The position numbers were made by a program, and so were the translations under genes. Of a stretch of DNA of 64,000 bases, positions 45,293 through 53,310 are shown one piece after another; within the stretch, counting starts at the first letter, position 1, and each line of letters starts with the position of its first letter. The notes under the pieces were generated by a model that saw only the letters and a list, made by a program, of their open reading frames with translations, had not been told where the DNA came from and did not search any database. Source of the DNA: Acetobacterium woodii DSM 1030 (GTDB lineage: Bacteria > Bacillota > Clostridia > Eubacteriales > Eubacteriaceae); contig NC_016894.1 in NCBI RefSeq assembly GCF_000247605.1, positions 930,001-994,000 on the forward strand, in the 5' to 3' direction.

Positions 45293-45982
45293 ATGAAAGA
45301 TAGAATCTTATTAATCGCGTGTGGAATGATTCAGGACGAGATGAGCTTGGCAATGAAGAATACCGGCATTAATTATGATACGATATGGATGAATTCAGAA
45401 CTTCATAACAACCCTGACCTTTTGAGATTGGAACTGCAAAAAGAAATAAATGACCATCAAGATTATGATATCATTCTTTTGGCTTATGGTAATTGTGGAA
45501 AAGCATTAATCGGACTTCGCAGTGAGGCGACAAAACTGGCATTGCTGCGGTCAGAAGATTGCATTCATATGTTGCTGCACAATAAAAAAAACTTGAAGTC
45601 AACGCGCGGAGAAACCTACTTTATTACTAAAGGATGGATGCGGGGAAAAAAGTCATTAAAAGAAGAATATCATTATGCCATTAATAAATATGGGCCAAAA
45701 CGGGCAGAGATGATTATGAAAATCATGTTCAAAAATTATAAGTCCCTAACGATGATTGATTCTGGCGCTTATGATTTAGATGAATGGATTCATTGTGCCA
45801 GGCATTTGAGTCAGGTCCTTAAGTTAGATTTTGTGATCACCCAGGGAGATGTGAAACTACTGGAGATGTTTCTTTCTTTGGAATGGGATCATCGCGTGGT
45901 GGTAGTAACGATGGGGCGTGAAGTTTCAATGGACGATTTTGGGGTGGAATGTGCCGTAAACGCGTACTCGAATACTTTTTAA
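45293..45982 (+). CDS. DUF1638 family protein
   Basis: A 229-residue soluble protein of the DUF1638 family (LLIACGMIQDEM at the start, AYGNCGKALIGLRS, MIDSGAYDLDEW, VITQGDVKLLEMFL). These proteins recur beside corrinoid methyltransferase genes in methylotrophic archaea and acetogens, which fits the two corrinoid genes here. The Cys and His residues suggest metal or cofactor binding, but the role is unknown. It ends a three-gene operon with the corrinoid protein and GntR genes. Confidence 0.8.
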   Translation: MKDRILLIACGMIQDEMSLAMKNTGINYDTIWMNSELHNNPDLLRLELQKEINDHQDYDIILLAYGNCGKALIGLRSEATKLALLRSEDCIHMLLHNKKNLKSTRGETYFITKGWMRGKKSLKEEYHYAINKYGPKRAEMIMKIMFKNYKSLTMIDSGAYDLDEWIHCARHLSQVLKLDFVITQGDVKLLEMFLSLEWDHRVVVVTMGREVSMDDFGVECAVNAYSNTF

Positions 45983-46007
45983 TAAATTAAATGGCCATGA
46001 TAATAGC

Positions 46008-46238
46008 GAGATACTTATAAATAAGTATCTCTGAGGTTGTCGATAAACGACCGTACCGATCAATTGTTAATCTGTTGCATGCACACAATTCGTACAGTTG
46101 CAGTCAAAGATTTAGATAAGGACAGCCTTTTCGCTGCAACTGTTCGCCTTGAGGCACACAACATGATCTAACAATTATCGGTACTACGTTCCCTTTTTTG
46201 ACAGTTTGCGAGATACTTTTAAATAAGTATCTCTTTTT
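46008..46238 (+). repeat. Terminator-flanked structured repeat, copy D (divergent)
   Basis: It begins 26 nt after the DUF1638 gene. Hairpin GAGATACTTATAAATAAGTATCTC (46008-46031) and its near copy at 46210-46233 with TTTTT bracket a folded core (46053-46184). Core stems: GTACCGATCAATTGTTA with TAACAATTATCGGTAC, and ACAGTTGCAG with CTGCAACTGT. The junction GATAAAC...CGTACCGA matches copy B, but the apical part differs, so this is a distant family member. Confidence 0.7.
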
Positions 46239-46355
46239 ATTGGCACTAATTGTTTTATTCAACCAGAATAAACACGCATAGACATAAAATTTGGAAAGCA
46301 GTATAATTAAGAAGGACGTTTGATTACCATACGATAACATAAGAAAGGATAACGT

Positions 46356-47843
46356 ATGAAATTACAAGAACTTTTACAAGCATTAAAAATAATCGAAATT
46401 AAAAACAATCGTTCAGATTGTGATATAAAAAAGATCTGTTATAATTCTAAACTAGCTGATAAAGACAGCCTTTTTGTTGCGATACCTGGTTACGTGACCG
46501 ATGGCCATCGTTATATTGAAAAGGCAATTGAGCAGGGAGCTTGTGCAATTGTCTATCAGAATGAATGTGCGAAATACCATCCGGAGGTGACTTACATTAA
46601 AGTGGCCGACTCACGTTATGCACTGGGTTTGCTGGGAAGTGCTTTTTTTGGAAATCCGTCAGGGTCGATGGTCGTAGCCGGGATTACCGGTACCAATGGG
46701 AAAACATCATTAACTTATATGCTTAAAAGTATTTTTGAACAACAAGGGAAAAAATGTGGATTGATCGGCACCATCCAGAATCTTATTGGGAGCGAAGTGA
46801 TCGATAATCGAGGACGGACAACTCCGGAATCACTTGAAGTTCAAGAGATTATCAGAGAAATGAAAGATGCCGATTGTTCCCATTTGTTTATGGAAGTTTC
46901 GTCGCATGGATTAGCGCTGGAACGGGTAAATGGCGTTGATTTTGATTATGGTATTTTCACGAATCTAACCCAAGATCATTTGGATTACCATAAGACCTTT
47001 GAAAACTATTTTAAGGCCAAAGCTAAGTTGTTTGATCAAGTGAACAAAGTAAATATTATCAATGGTGATGATCCCTGGGGGCAGAAACTCTGTAAAATAT
47101 TGGCAGCAAAAACGGAGGTTCCAGTTATTACTTATGGAACAAATCCTCAAAATGATTATTTTGCCAAAGAGATGATTTTTGAAACCCGGGGCACAACGTT
47201 TACACTTGTTACACCAACCGGTGAAGAACAACTCTTTTTAAATATTCCCGGAGAGTTTATGGTTTATAATGCCATGGCAGCAATTATTGTTGCTTTAAAC
47301 GAGGGAATTCCTTTGGCAGTCATCAAAGAAACCTTAAAAAAAATACCCGGAATTGAAGGGCGAATGGAAATATTAAAGACGGATGCACCGTTTGACATTG
47401 TTATTGACTACGCCCATTCTCCCGATTCGCTGGAAAAGTTACTGCAATCAGTGCGAAAAATATTTACCGGACGAATGGTATTGGTGTTTGGCTGTAATGG
47501 TGATCGGGACCGCGAAAAAAGACCGATTATGGGTCGGATTGCCGGAACATATGCAGATGTGGTGGTTGTGACTTCGGATAATCCCGCTAGTGAGAACCCA
47601 ATGGATATCATCGATGCGGTCGTTTCCGGGGTCCGCGAAAAAACAGATCAATATGCGACGGTTGAAGTTCGGAGTGACGGTGTTTATCATGGGGCCGCCT
47701 TGTGCCAACCCGGCGATGTACTGGTGCTGGCAGGAAAAGGTCATGAAAAACAGGAGATTATGAAAAATGAAACGCTTTATTACAACGAATGGGATACAGC
47801 CCGCGAAGCGGTCGCCCGGTTAAAGATAAAGGCTGAAAATTAG
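46356..47843 (+). CDS. murE: UDP-N-acetylmuramyl-tripeptide synthetase MurE
   Basis: Adds the third amino acid to UDP-MurNAc-L-Xaa-D-Glu in peptidoglycan synthesis. The 495-residue Mur ligase has ITGTNGKTS (ATP loop), GLIGTIQN, TTPESLEVQ, FMEVSSHGL, TNLTQDHLDYH and VIDYAHSPDSLEKLL. The amino-acid-selecting motif is DNPA (408-411) followed by SENP, not DNPR of the diaminopimelate enzymes. This fits a group-B cell wall without DAP at position 3, as reported for Acetobacterium/Eubacterium. An AGAAAGGA site precedes ATG 46356. Confidence 0.92.
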   Translation: MKLQELLQALKIIEIKNNRSDCDIKKICYNSKLADKDSLFVAIPGYVTDGHRYIEKAIEQGACAIVYQNECAKYHPEVTYIKVADSRYALGLLGSAFFGNPSGSMVVAGITGTNGKTSLTYMLKSIFEQQGKKCGLIGTIQNLIGSEVIDNRGRTTPESLEVQEIIREMKDADCSHLFMEVSSHGLALERVNGVDFDYGIFTNLTQDHLDYHKTFENYFKAKAKLFDQVNKVNIINGDDPWGQKLCKILAAKTEVPVITYGTNPQNDYFAKEMIFETRGTTFTLVTPTGEEQLFLNIPGEFMVYNAMAAIIVALNEGIPLAVIKETLKKIPGIEGRMEILKTDAPFDIVIDYAHSPDSLEKLLQSVRKIFTGRMVLVFGCNGDRDREKRPIMGRIAGTYADVVVVTSDNPASENPMDIIDAVVSGVREKTDQYATVEVRSDGVYHGAALCQPGDVLVLAGKGHEKQEIMKNETLYYNEWDTAREAVARLKIKAEN

Positions 47844-47859
47844 AATTGTAAGACCAAAA

Positions 47860-48041
47860 AAGCACCCTTGGGTGCTTTGAAGTTGGCGATAAACCCGTAC
47901 CGACACTTATTAATCGTTTGTTTGCTACAGAATCGGACAGGCTAAGGCCATGTCCGCTCTGATGCAAACAACCTGATTAATAAGTGTCAGTACTAGCAGT
48001 TTACTTTGTCGGCAGTCCGAGAGCACCCAAGGGTGCTTTTT
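47860..48041 (+). repeat. Terminator-flanked structured repeat, copy B
   Basis: It lies 16 nt after murE. AAGCACCCTTGGGTGCTT (47860-47877) and GAGCACCCAAGGGTGCTTTTT (48021-48041) flank the core 47913-47987. Stems: ACACTTATTAATC with GATTAATAAGTGT, TTTGTTTG with CAAACAA, CGGACA with TGTCCG. The outer hairpins end in T runs on both strands, so the element also terminates the convergent xth gene, whose stop codon lies at its edge. Confidence 0.85.
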
Positions 48042-48804
48042 ATGGTTTTAAAGTAAGAACAATCGGGCAATGATCCGAACCCAAGACGTCATTTAAAATA
48101 TCGGTGCAATCGACCCGGGACATAAAAGGTTCGGAAACAAAAAAGGAATCAATCCGCCATCCGGCGTTATGAGCGCGGGCGTTAAAACGGTAAGACCACC
48201 AGCTATATTTAACTTCTTCGGGGTGTTGAACCCGCCAGCTATCAACCATGCCAATACTCAAAAAATCATCAATCCAGGCACGTTCTTCGGGTAAAAAACC
48301 GGAACGTTTAGAATTTTCTTTGGGATTTTTTAAATCAATTTCTTGGTGGGCGATGTTGATATCACCACAGACAATGACATTTTTTTTGGCATCCAGCAGT
48401 TTTTGGATATCATTTTGAAGACATTGGTTAAAAGCCATTTTAAAATTAAGGCGTTCATCGTCTTTTTGACCATTGGGAAAATAAACATTATAGAGAATAA
48501 AATCGGGATATTCCATAATAATGGTTCGTCCTTCGTTATTAAAAGTTGCATCAGACAGGCCGGTTCGGATAGCAAGGGGTTCCTGCTTATAATAGACAGC
48601 GGTCCCACTGTAGCCTTTTTTTTCGCCGGAATGAAAATAGGCAAAATAACCGGGGATATCTAATAAGGATGCTTCTAACTGATGGTCATGGGCTTTTGTT
48701 TCCTGAATACACAGGAGATCGGGGGATACTTCTTCAATAAAAGTTAAAAAACCTTTTTTTTCAGCAGCACGAATGCCGTTGACGTTCCAAGAGATAATCT
48801 TCAT
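48040..48804 (-). CDS. xth: Exodeoxyribonuclease III
   Basis: An AP endonuclease and 3'-5' exonuclease of DNA repair, 254 residues. The motifs of the Exo III/APE1 fold are present: ISWNVNGIRA, LLCIQETKA, VCGDINIAHQEIDL, WRIDSFFVSE and LGSDHCPIVL (Asp-His catalytic pair). ATG 48804 follows GGAAGG by 7 nt. It converges on murE through repeat copy B. Confidence 0.96.
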   Translation of the reverse strand: MKIISWNVNGIRAAEKKGFLTFIEEVSPDLLCIQETKAHDHQLEASLLDIPGYFAYFHSGEKKGYSGTAVYYKQEPLAIRTGLSDATFNNEGRTIIMEYPDFILYNVYFPNGQKDDERLNFKMAFNQCLQNDIQKLLDAKKNVIVCGDINIAHQEIDLKNPKENSKRSGFLPEERAWIDDFLSIGMVDSWRVQHPEEVKYSWWSYRFNARAHNAGWRIDSFFVSEPFMSRVDCTDILNDVLGSDHCPIVLTLKP

Positions 48805-48907
48805 AAAATAACCTTCCAATTCTAGAATCGATTGTATTTGTGGAAATACGATGCCGTATGATCAGTCACAAAAATAATATGGATCAGCAAAAATCACGTG
48901 GTAGCGA

Positions 48908-50809
48908 CTAAAGCCCCTTTTCTAATTGCTCCAAAGTTTCAAGACGATCCATAATTTCTAACAGTTCATCTTCCAAGCTTGCTTTTTCGAGGGATAATTC
49001 CTGTAAAACGGTATAATCTTTAGTAATTTCGCTAAGCTTTTGGGTGATAAAATCTAATCGCTGATCCTTTTTAGAAAAATCGGAAAGGAGTGCTTCCTGT
49101 TCTCTTTTTTCTTTGTAGGTCAGTCCCGGTTTGCGTTTTGGGGAGGATTGAGGTTTCGGTTGTTCGGCTTTGGGAGGGGACTTAACAACATCTTCTTTGA
49201 GGCTCAAGCCGTTTAAGGGGTGCTTTTGGATATAGTCCGAGTAGTTACCGGTTTGGGTTGTAATTTGACCGTTTCCGTTAAATGAAAAAATCCGCTCGCA
49301 GGTCCGATCAAGAAAATAACGATCATGTGAAACCGTCAATACGGAGCCTTGAAACTCATCCAGATACGCTTCTAAAATGGTGAGCGTATCGATGTCAAGA
49401 TCGTTGGTGGGTTCATCAAAAAGCAGCACGTTTGGGGCCATCATCAGGATTCCTAACAAATATAGTCGCCGTCGCTCGCCACCAGAGAGTTCGGAAATAT
49501 AAACCCATTGGCTGTTGCGATCAAACAAAAAGAGTTCCATCATTTGAGCGGCAGTGACAATTTCACCACGGCAATTCTCCATCACTTCCGCTTTCTCACG
49601 AATATAATCGATGGCCCGAAGATTGGTATCCATATCTTCAGATTCCTGCGAAAAGTAACCGAGTTTAACGGTTTCTCCCAGCGTGATGGACCCGCTATCC
49701 GGCTTTAGTTTGCCGGCGATTAAGTTAAGCAGGGTCGACTTGCCATAACCGTTTTTGCCGATAATCCCGATTCGTTCGTTGGGTCCGAGAATGATGCTGA
49801 AATCATCAACTATTTTTTTCGCATTAAAAGATTTATATAAATGGTCGATTTCGATCACTTTTTTTCCGAGGCGGCTGAAGCCGACAGAAATTTCCATTTG
49901 CGTTTCAGAAAGGTCAGAGGCTTGCCCCTTTATTTCTTCAAAACGCTGGATACGGGCTTTCTGCTTGGTGGTACGGGCTCGGGCGCCGCGACGAATCCAG
50001 GCCAGTTCGCGGCGATAAAGATTTTGACGTTTTTCTTCAATGGCCGTTTGGGCCTCTTTTCGATTAGCCTTTAGTTCCAAAAAATCAGAATAATTACCAG
50101 TATACTCATAAAGGTTGCCTTTATCCAATTCAATTGTTTTAGTGACCACCCGATCAAGAAAATAACGATCATGGGTAACCATTAACAAGGCCCCTTTTCG
50201 GTTTAAGAGATAGTTTTCTAACCATGCGATGGTATCATTATCAAGATGATTTGTCGGTTCATCAAGAATCAGGAGATCACAAGGTGTAAGTAAAGCTGAG
50301 GCCATAGCTACACGTTTGCGCTGGCCGCCGGAAAGTTTGCCGATTTGTTTATGATAGTCATGAATACCCAATTGCGATAAAATTGTTTCGACTTGCGACT
50401 TCAGGTTCCATAAATTTTCATCATCAATCCGCTGGGACAAAGACAACATCCGTTTTTGCAAAGACCCGTCTTCGGGTGAGTTTTCTAAGGATGAAAGGGT
50501 GGCTTCATAATCCCGAACGAGATTCATTTCCGGCGAATCAGCCGAAAATACCTGGTTGAGGACCGTAGTTTTTGGATCCAGATCAGGGTCTTGCGAGAGT
50601 ATTTCGACGCGTTTGGTCCCGAAATATTTAACCGTTCCGGCATCGGGGCTGTCAAGATTTCCGATGATCCTTAATAATGAGGTTTTACCAGAACCGTTGA
50701 CACCAATCACACCAATTTTATCGCTGTCCGAGATACTAAAAGAAAGTTGATTAAAGAGCGTTTTAACGCCATATGTTTTTTTGATGTTTTCAATACTTGC
50801 AATATTCAT
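48908..50809 (-). CDS. ABC-F family ATPase (Uup-like)
   Basis: A 633-residue protein with two ABC domains and no membrane segments. Domain 1: GVNGSGKTSLL, LSGGQRKRVAMA, LILDEPTNHLD. Domain 2: GKNGYGKSTLL, LSGGERRRLYLL, LLFDEPTNDLD. The C-terminal 80 residues form a charged coiled coil as in Uup. ABC-F proteins act on the ribosome in translation or antibiotic protection; this length and tail suggest the housekeeping Uup type. ATG 50809 follows AAAGGACG. Confidence 0.9.
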   Translation of the reverse strand: MNIASIENIKKTYGVKTLFNQLSFSISDSDKIGVIGVNGSGKTSLLRIIGNLDSPDAGTVKYFGTKRVEILSQDPDLDPKTTVLNQVFSADSPEMNLVRDYEATLSSLENSPEDGSLQKRMLSLSQRIDDENLWNLKSQVETILSQLGIHDYHKQIGKLSGGQRKRVAMASALLTPCDLLILDEPTNHLDNDTIAWLENYLLNRKGALLMVTHDRYFLDRVVTKTIELDKGNLYEYTGNYSDFLELKANRKEAQTAIEEKRQNLYRRELAWIRRGARARTTKQKARIQRFEEIKGQASDLSETQMEISVGFSRLGKKVIEIDHLYKSFNAKKIVDDFSIILGPNERIGIIGKNGYGKSTLLNLIAGKLKPDSGSITLGETVKLGYFSQESEDMDTNLRAIDYIREKAEVMENCRGEIVTAAQMMELFLFDRNSQWVYISELSGGERRRLYLLGILMMAPNVLLFDEPTNDLDIDTLTILEAYLDEFQGSVLTVSHDRYFLDRTCERIFSFNGNGQITTQTGNYSDYIQKHPLNGLSLKEDVVKSPPKAEQPKPQSSPKRKPGLTYKEKREQEALLSDFSKKDQRLDFITQKLSEITKDYTVLQELSLEKASLEDELLEIMDRLETLEQLEKGL

Positions 50810-50935
50810 TGACTCGTCCTTTATGTTTTCATTTAACTGATATTTTATCATAAATGATCGCTGATCTTAGAAAAACTTTACAAAAAGTTATGAAAAGAGT
50901 ATCATTATCATAATAAATTAAGGCGGTGAGTAGAA

Positions 50936-51424
50936 ATGATGTTGGGCAAAACTATTTTTATCGCAAAAAGTGCGGATGTTATTGGAAAAGTAAAATTGGG
51001 GAATTTTATCAGCGTGTGGTTTCAAGCAGTCATTCGGGGTGATGTCGATACCATTACGATTGGCGATCGCACGAATATTCAAGATGGAACAGTAGTTCAT
51101 GTGGCTCCGGGTCATCCCACCGTCATTGGTGAAGGGGTGAGTATTGGTCATAATGCGATTATTCACGGCTGTAAAATTGGCAATAACGTGTTAATTGGCA
51201 TGGGGGCGATTATTTTAAATGGCGCTCAAATAGGTGATAACTGTATTGTTGGAGCGGGCTCGCTAGTTACCCAAGGAAAGGTTTTTCCACCAAATTCATT
51301 AATTATGGGCAGTCCGGCAAAAGTGGCGAGACCACTAAAACCAGAAGAGGTTCAGTCAATCCGGGATAATGCCGAAGAATACTTGAATACCATGAAAAGT
51401 TACATGACGAACAATAAAAGTTAG
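50936..51424 (+). CDS. Gamma-carbonic-anhydrase-like hexapeptide-repeat protein
   Basis: A 162-residue left-handed beta-helix protein made of hexapeptide repeats (KVKLGNF, VIRGDVDTITIGDRTNIQDG and further turns) with the metal-binding His region (VVHVAPGHPTVIG, GHNAIIHGCKIG). The family includes YrdA/PaaY-type proteins and zinc or iron carbonic anhydrases. In an acetogen it could speed CO2/bicarbonate exchange, but activity cannot be read from sequence. It is a single gene, followed by repeat copy C. Confidence 0.88.
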   Translation: MMLGKTIFIAKSADVIGKVKLGNFISVWFQAVIRGDVDTITIGDRTNIQDGTVVHVAPGHPTVIGEGVSIGHNAIIHGCKIGNNVLIGMGAIILNGAQIGDNCIVGAGSLVTQGKVFPPNSLIMGSPAKVARPLKPEEVQSIRDNAEEYLNTMKSYMTNNKS

Positions 51425-51440
51425 CGTTGGCAACTAAAAA

Positions 51441-51637
51441 AAGACCGATTCAGGTCTTTCAGACGGCAGACAAAGGGCCTGCTATATCAATCAATAATGA
51501 GTTAGGGCTCAGACTCTTATTAATCGTTTGTTTGCTGCAGAATCGGACAGGCTAAAGCCGTGTCCGCTCTGATGTAAACAACCTGATTAATAAGGGTTTG
51601 AGTCCAACCACAAAGACTGTATTCGGGTCTTTTTTTA
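51441..51637 (+). repeat. Terminator-flanked structured repeat, copy C
   Basis: It lies 16 nt after the carbonic-anhydrase-like gene. Hairpins AAGACCGATTCAGGTCTT (51441-51458) and AGACTGTATTCGGGTCT (51614-51630, with seven T) flank the core 51508-51602. The core apex is almost identical to copies A and B, including GCAGAATCGGACAGGC and TGTCCGCTCTGATG. The basal stem CTCAGACTCTTATTAATC pairs with GATTAATAAGGGTTTGAG. It separates convergent genes. Confidence 0.85.
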
Positions 51638-51640
51638 TTG

Positions 51641-52135
51641 TCAAGATTTAAGTGGGGTTAAGCGAAACCGTTCTAATGGTTTGTGCAGCACAGTGATAAT
51701 GACGATTCCAACCAGACCTTGTAAGGCATTAAAAGGAATATTGAGAAGTGGCCCGACAATGCTACCATACATAATTATTTCAAAAAGGTAATAAACAATG
51801 ACCATCGCAAAAACCGCCGGAAACAGAAAAAAGAGAATATTTTTATCAGGAAAACGCTTCATCAGATAACCGAAAATAAAAGCCATCAAGCCTTTGGCGA
51901 CGAAAGTCGGCAGCACATAGGCACCAAAACCGCCAAAATAATCGGCACTGGCGGAACCAATACCAGCAGCAATAAGTCCGCCCCAAGGGCCTAAAATATA
52001 AGCAGAAAGCAAGACGGCACCGTCACCAAGGTGAATATACCCATTTGGAATGGGAATTTTAATAAGGGATGTCATCACCAAAGTGAGTGCCATCATTAGG
52101 GCCGTATAGGTTAGTTTTTTAGTTTGATGGTTCAT
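51641..52135 (-). CDS. ECF transporter S component (vitamin uptake)
   Basis: A 164-residue membrane protein with five to six helices (LTYTALMMALTLVMTSL, DGAVLLSAYILGPWGGLIAA, GIGSASADYFGG). This is the pattern of substrate-binding S subunits of energy-coupling-factor transporters (HmpT/PdxU-like group). The substrate may be a vitamin such as a thiamine precursor or pyridoxine; no riboswitch was recognised. The AAxxxA motif region (ALMMAL) near helix 1 would contact the shared EcfT. ATG 52135 follows GAGG by 9 nt. Confidence 0.85.
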   Translation of the reverse strand: MNHQTKKLTYTALMMALTLVMTSLIKIPIPNGYIHLGDGAVLLSAYILGPWGGLIAAGIGSASADYFGGFGAYVLPTFVAKGLMAFIFGYLMKRFPDKNILFFLFPAVFAMVIVYYLFEIIMYGSIVGPLLNIPFNALQGLVGIVIITVLHKPLERFRLTPLKS

Positions 52136-52155
52136 CAGTAAGTACCTCATTTTCT

Positions 52156-52193
52156 AAAAAAATACTAAGTCAACAACAAAGGGCTGACTTAGT
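52156..52193 (-). terminator. Terminator of the 52264-52848 gene
   Basis: ACTAAGTCA (52164-52172) pairs perfectly with TGACTTAGT (52185-52193). On the minus strand it is followed by ATTTTTTT, between the two minus-strand genes. Confidence 0.85.
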
Positions 52194-52263
52194 ATAAAAT
52201 TATCTCATATTCTTTTAAAAAAGCAAGACTTTAAAGATAATGTCTAAATTCCAAAGTTGGGTT

Positions 52264-52848
52264 TTATACTTGCTCGATAAAAATACCAATGGCACTATTG
52301 CCGGCGAGATCTGTTTTTTCGGGATTGTTCGGAGAAACAGTAATGCTGATGTTGTAACCGCTGACCGTCGCTTTCAAGTTAGTTGATGATGAAATGGCTT
52401 CCTCCGTAAAGTTTTCAGAACTTGATAACAGAGAACGATAAAAGGTTAAGATATCATCGGTTGTCAAGTCCGAGACATAAGCTGTGGTCCATCCCGGATT
52501 GCCGGAATCGGTGGTAATCTGGTTTGAACTTGAAACCGTTTGGACGCCATAAAGCGGGATTAATTTGGTAGGATATGCGGTTGCCAATTGATTAGTGGAA
52601 TCAACAAATATCGTTTCGGTATTGTTGTTGATCACCGTTTGCATATCATCGGGAACCGTTATGGGCGTGGTGGCAGTAACATCCGGTTGGTTATTTTTAA
52701 TTGGTTCTGATGGTTGCGTTTCAGTAGTGCTATTGGTTCCTTCAGTTGTTTTTGTGTTTTCGTTGGTAAGCTTAGGAATAAAAAAGATGGTGGCAATAAT
52801 GAGAACGCCAACGAGCAGAACCAAAATAAGTACGTAACGTAATTTCAT
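52264..52848 (-). CDS. Membrane-anchored extracytoplasmic protein, unknown function
   Basis: A 194-residue protein with one N-terminal membrane anchor or uncleaved signal (LRYVLILVLLVGVLIIATIF), then a Thr/Ser-rich linker (about 28-65), then a globular domain (about 70-194). I do not recognise the domain; TDDILTFYRSLLSS and the mixed alpha/beta look fit small extracytoplasmic domains. The single transmembrane helix suggests it faces outside. AAGGAG precedes the start. Confidence 0.7.
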   Translation of the reverse strand: MKLRYVLILVLLVGVLIIATIFFIPKLTNENTKTTEGTNSTTETQPSEPIKNNQPDVTATTPITVPDDMQTVINNNTETIFVDSTNQLATAYPTKLIPLYGVQTVSSSNQITTDSGNPGWTTAYVSDLTTDDILTFYRSLLSSSENFTEEAISSSTNLKATVSGYNISITVSPNNPEKTDLAGNSAIGIFIEQV

Positions 52849-53019
52849 AGTGAACTCCTTTTATATTTTTCAGAGATTAAGCTGATATCTTTATTATACC
52901 CGATATTCTTAAGTTTTTGAATAAAGATTCCAAAAAACTTGATTTTATTAAGGATATTGGATAGAATATGTAACAGACCTTTTTACTTGTAAAACAGCAT
53001 AACAAAATAAGCAGATTAA

Positions 53020-53244
53020 ATGTAATGACAAGGACGCTTTGGGCTAAGCTTTAACAGAGAGATAATCGTTTGGTGAAAGATTATTAAAAGCTCCCTCAAA
53101 GAGATCACCTTTGAATAGGATTTCTGAAATGGTCACAATAGGAAATCACGGGGAATCGTTAAATTCATAAGAGTGGGCAATTTTTGCCAACTTGGGTGGT
53201 ACCGCGATTTTTCGTCCCTTGGATTTTTTCAAGGGGCTTTTTTT
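53020..53244 (+). promoter_or_regulatory. T-box leader of ileS (tRNA-Ile)
   Basis: A tRNA-sensing riboswitch. The AGAGAG/GGTGAAAG motifs of stem I are near 53060-53090, a specifier candidate ATC (Ile) lies at 53104-53106, and the T-box TTGGGTGGTACCGCG lies at 53193-53206. The terminator GTCCCTTG / CAAGGGGC plus seven T (53214-53244) follows. Uncharged tRNA-Ile would stabilise the antiterminator and turn on ileS. Confidence 0.92.
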
Positions 53245-53310
53245 GTCCACTCATGTTCATTTAACGCATTCATTTTAATAAAAACAAAGAGACTTAATGG
53301 AGGTAGAAAT

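Noticed and set aside
53173-53310. N-terminal 46-residue extension of IleRS
   Set aside because: It would be translated through the T-box and its terminator; TTG 53311 with GGAGG fits the known IleRS N-terminus.
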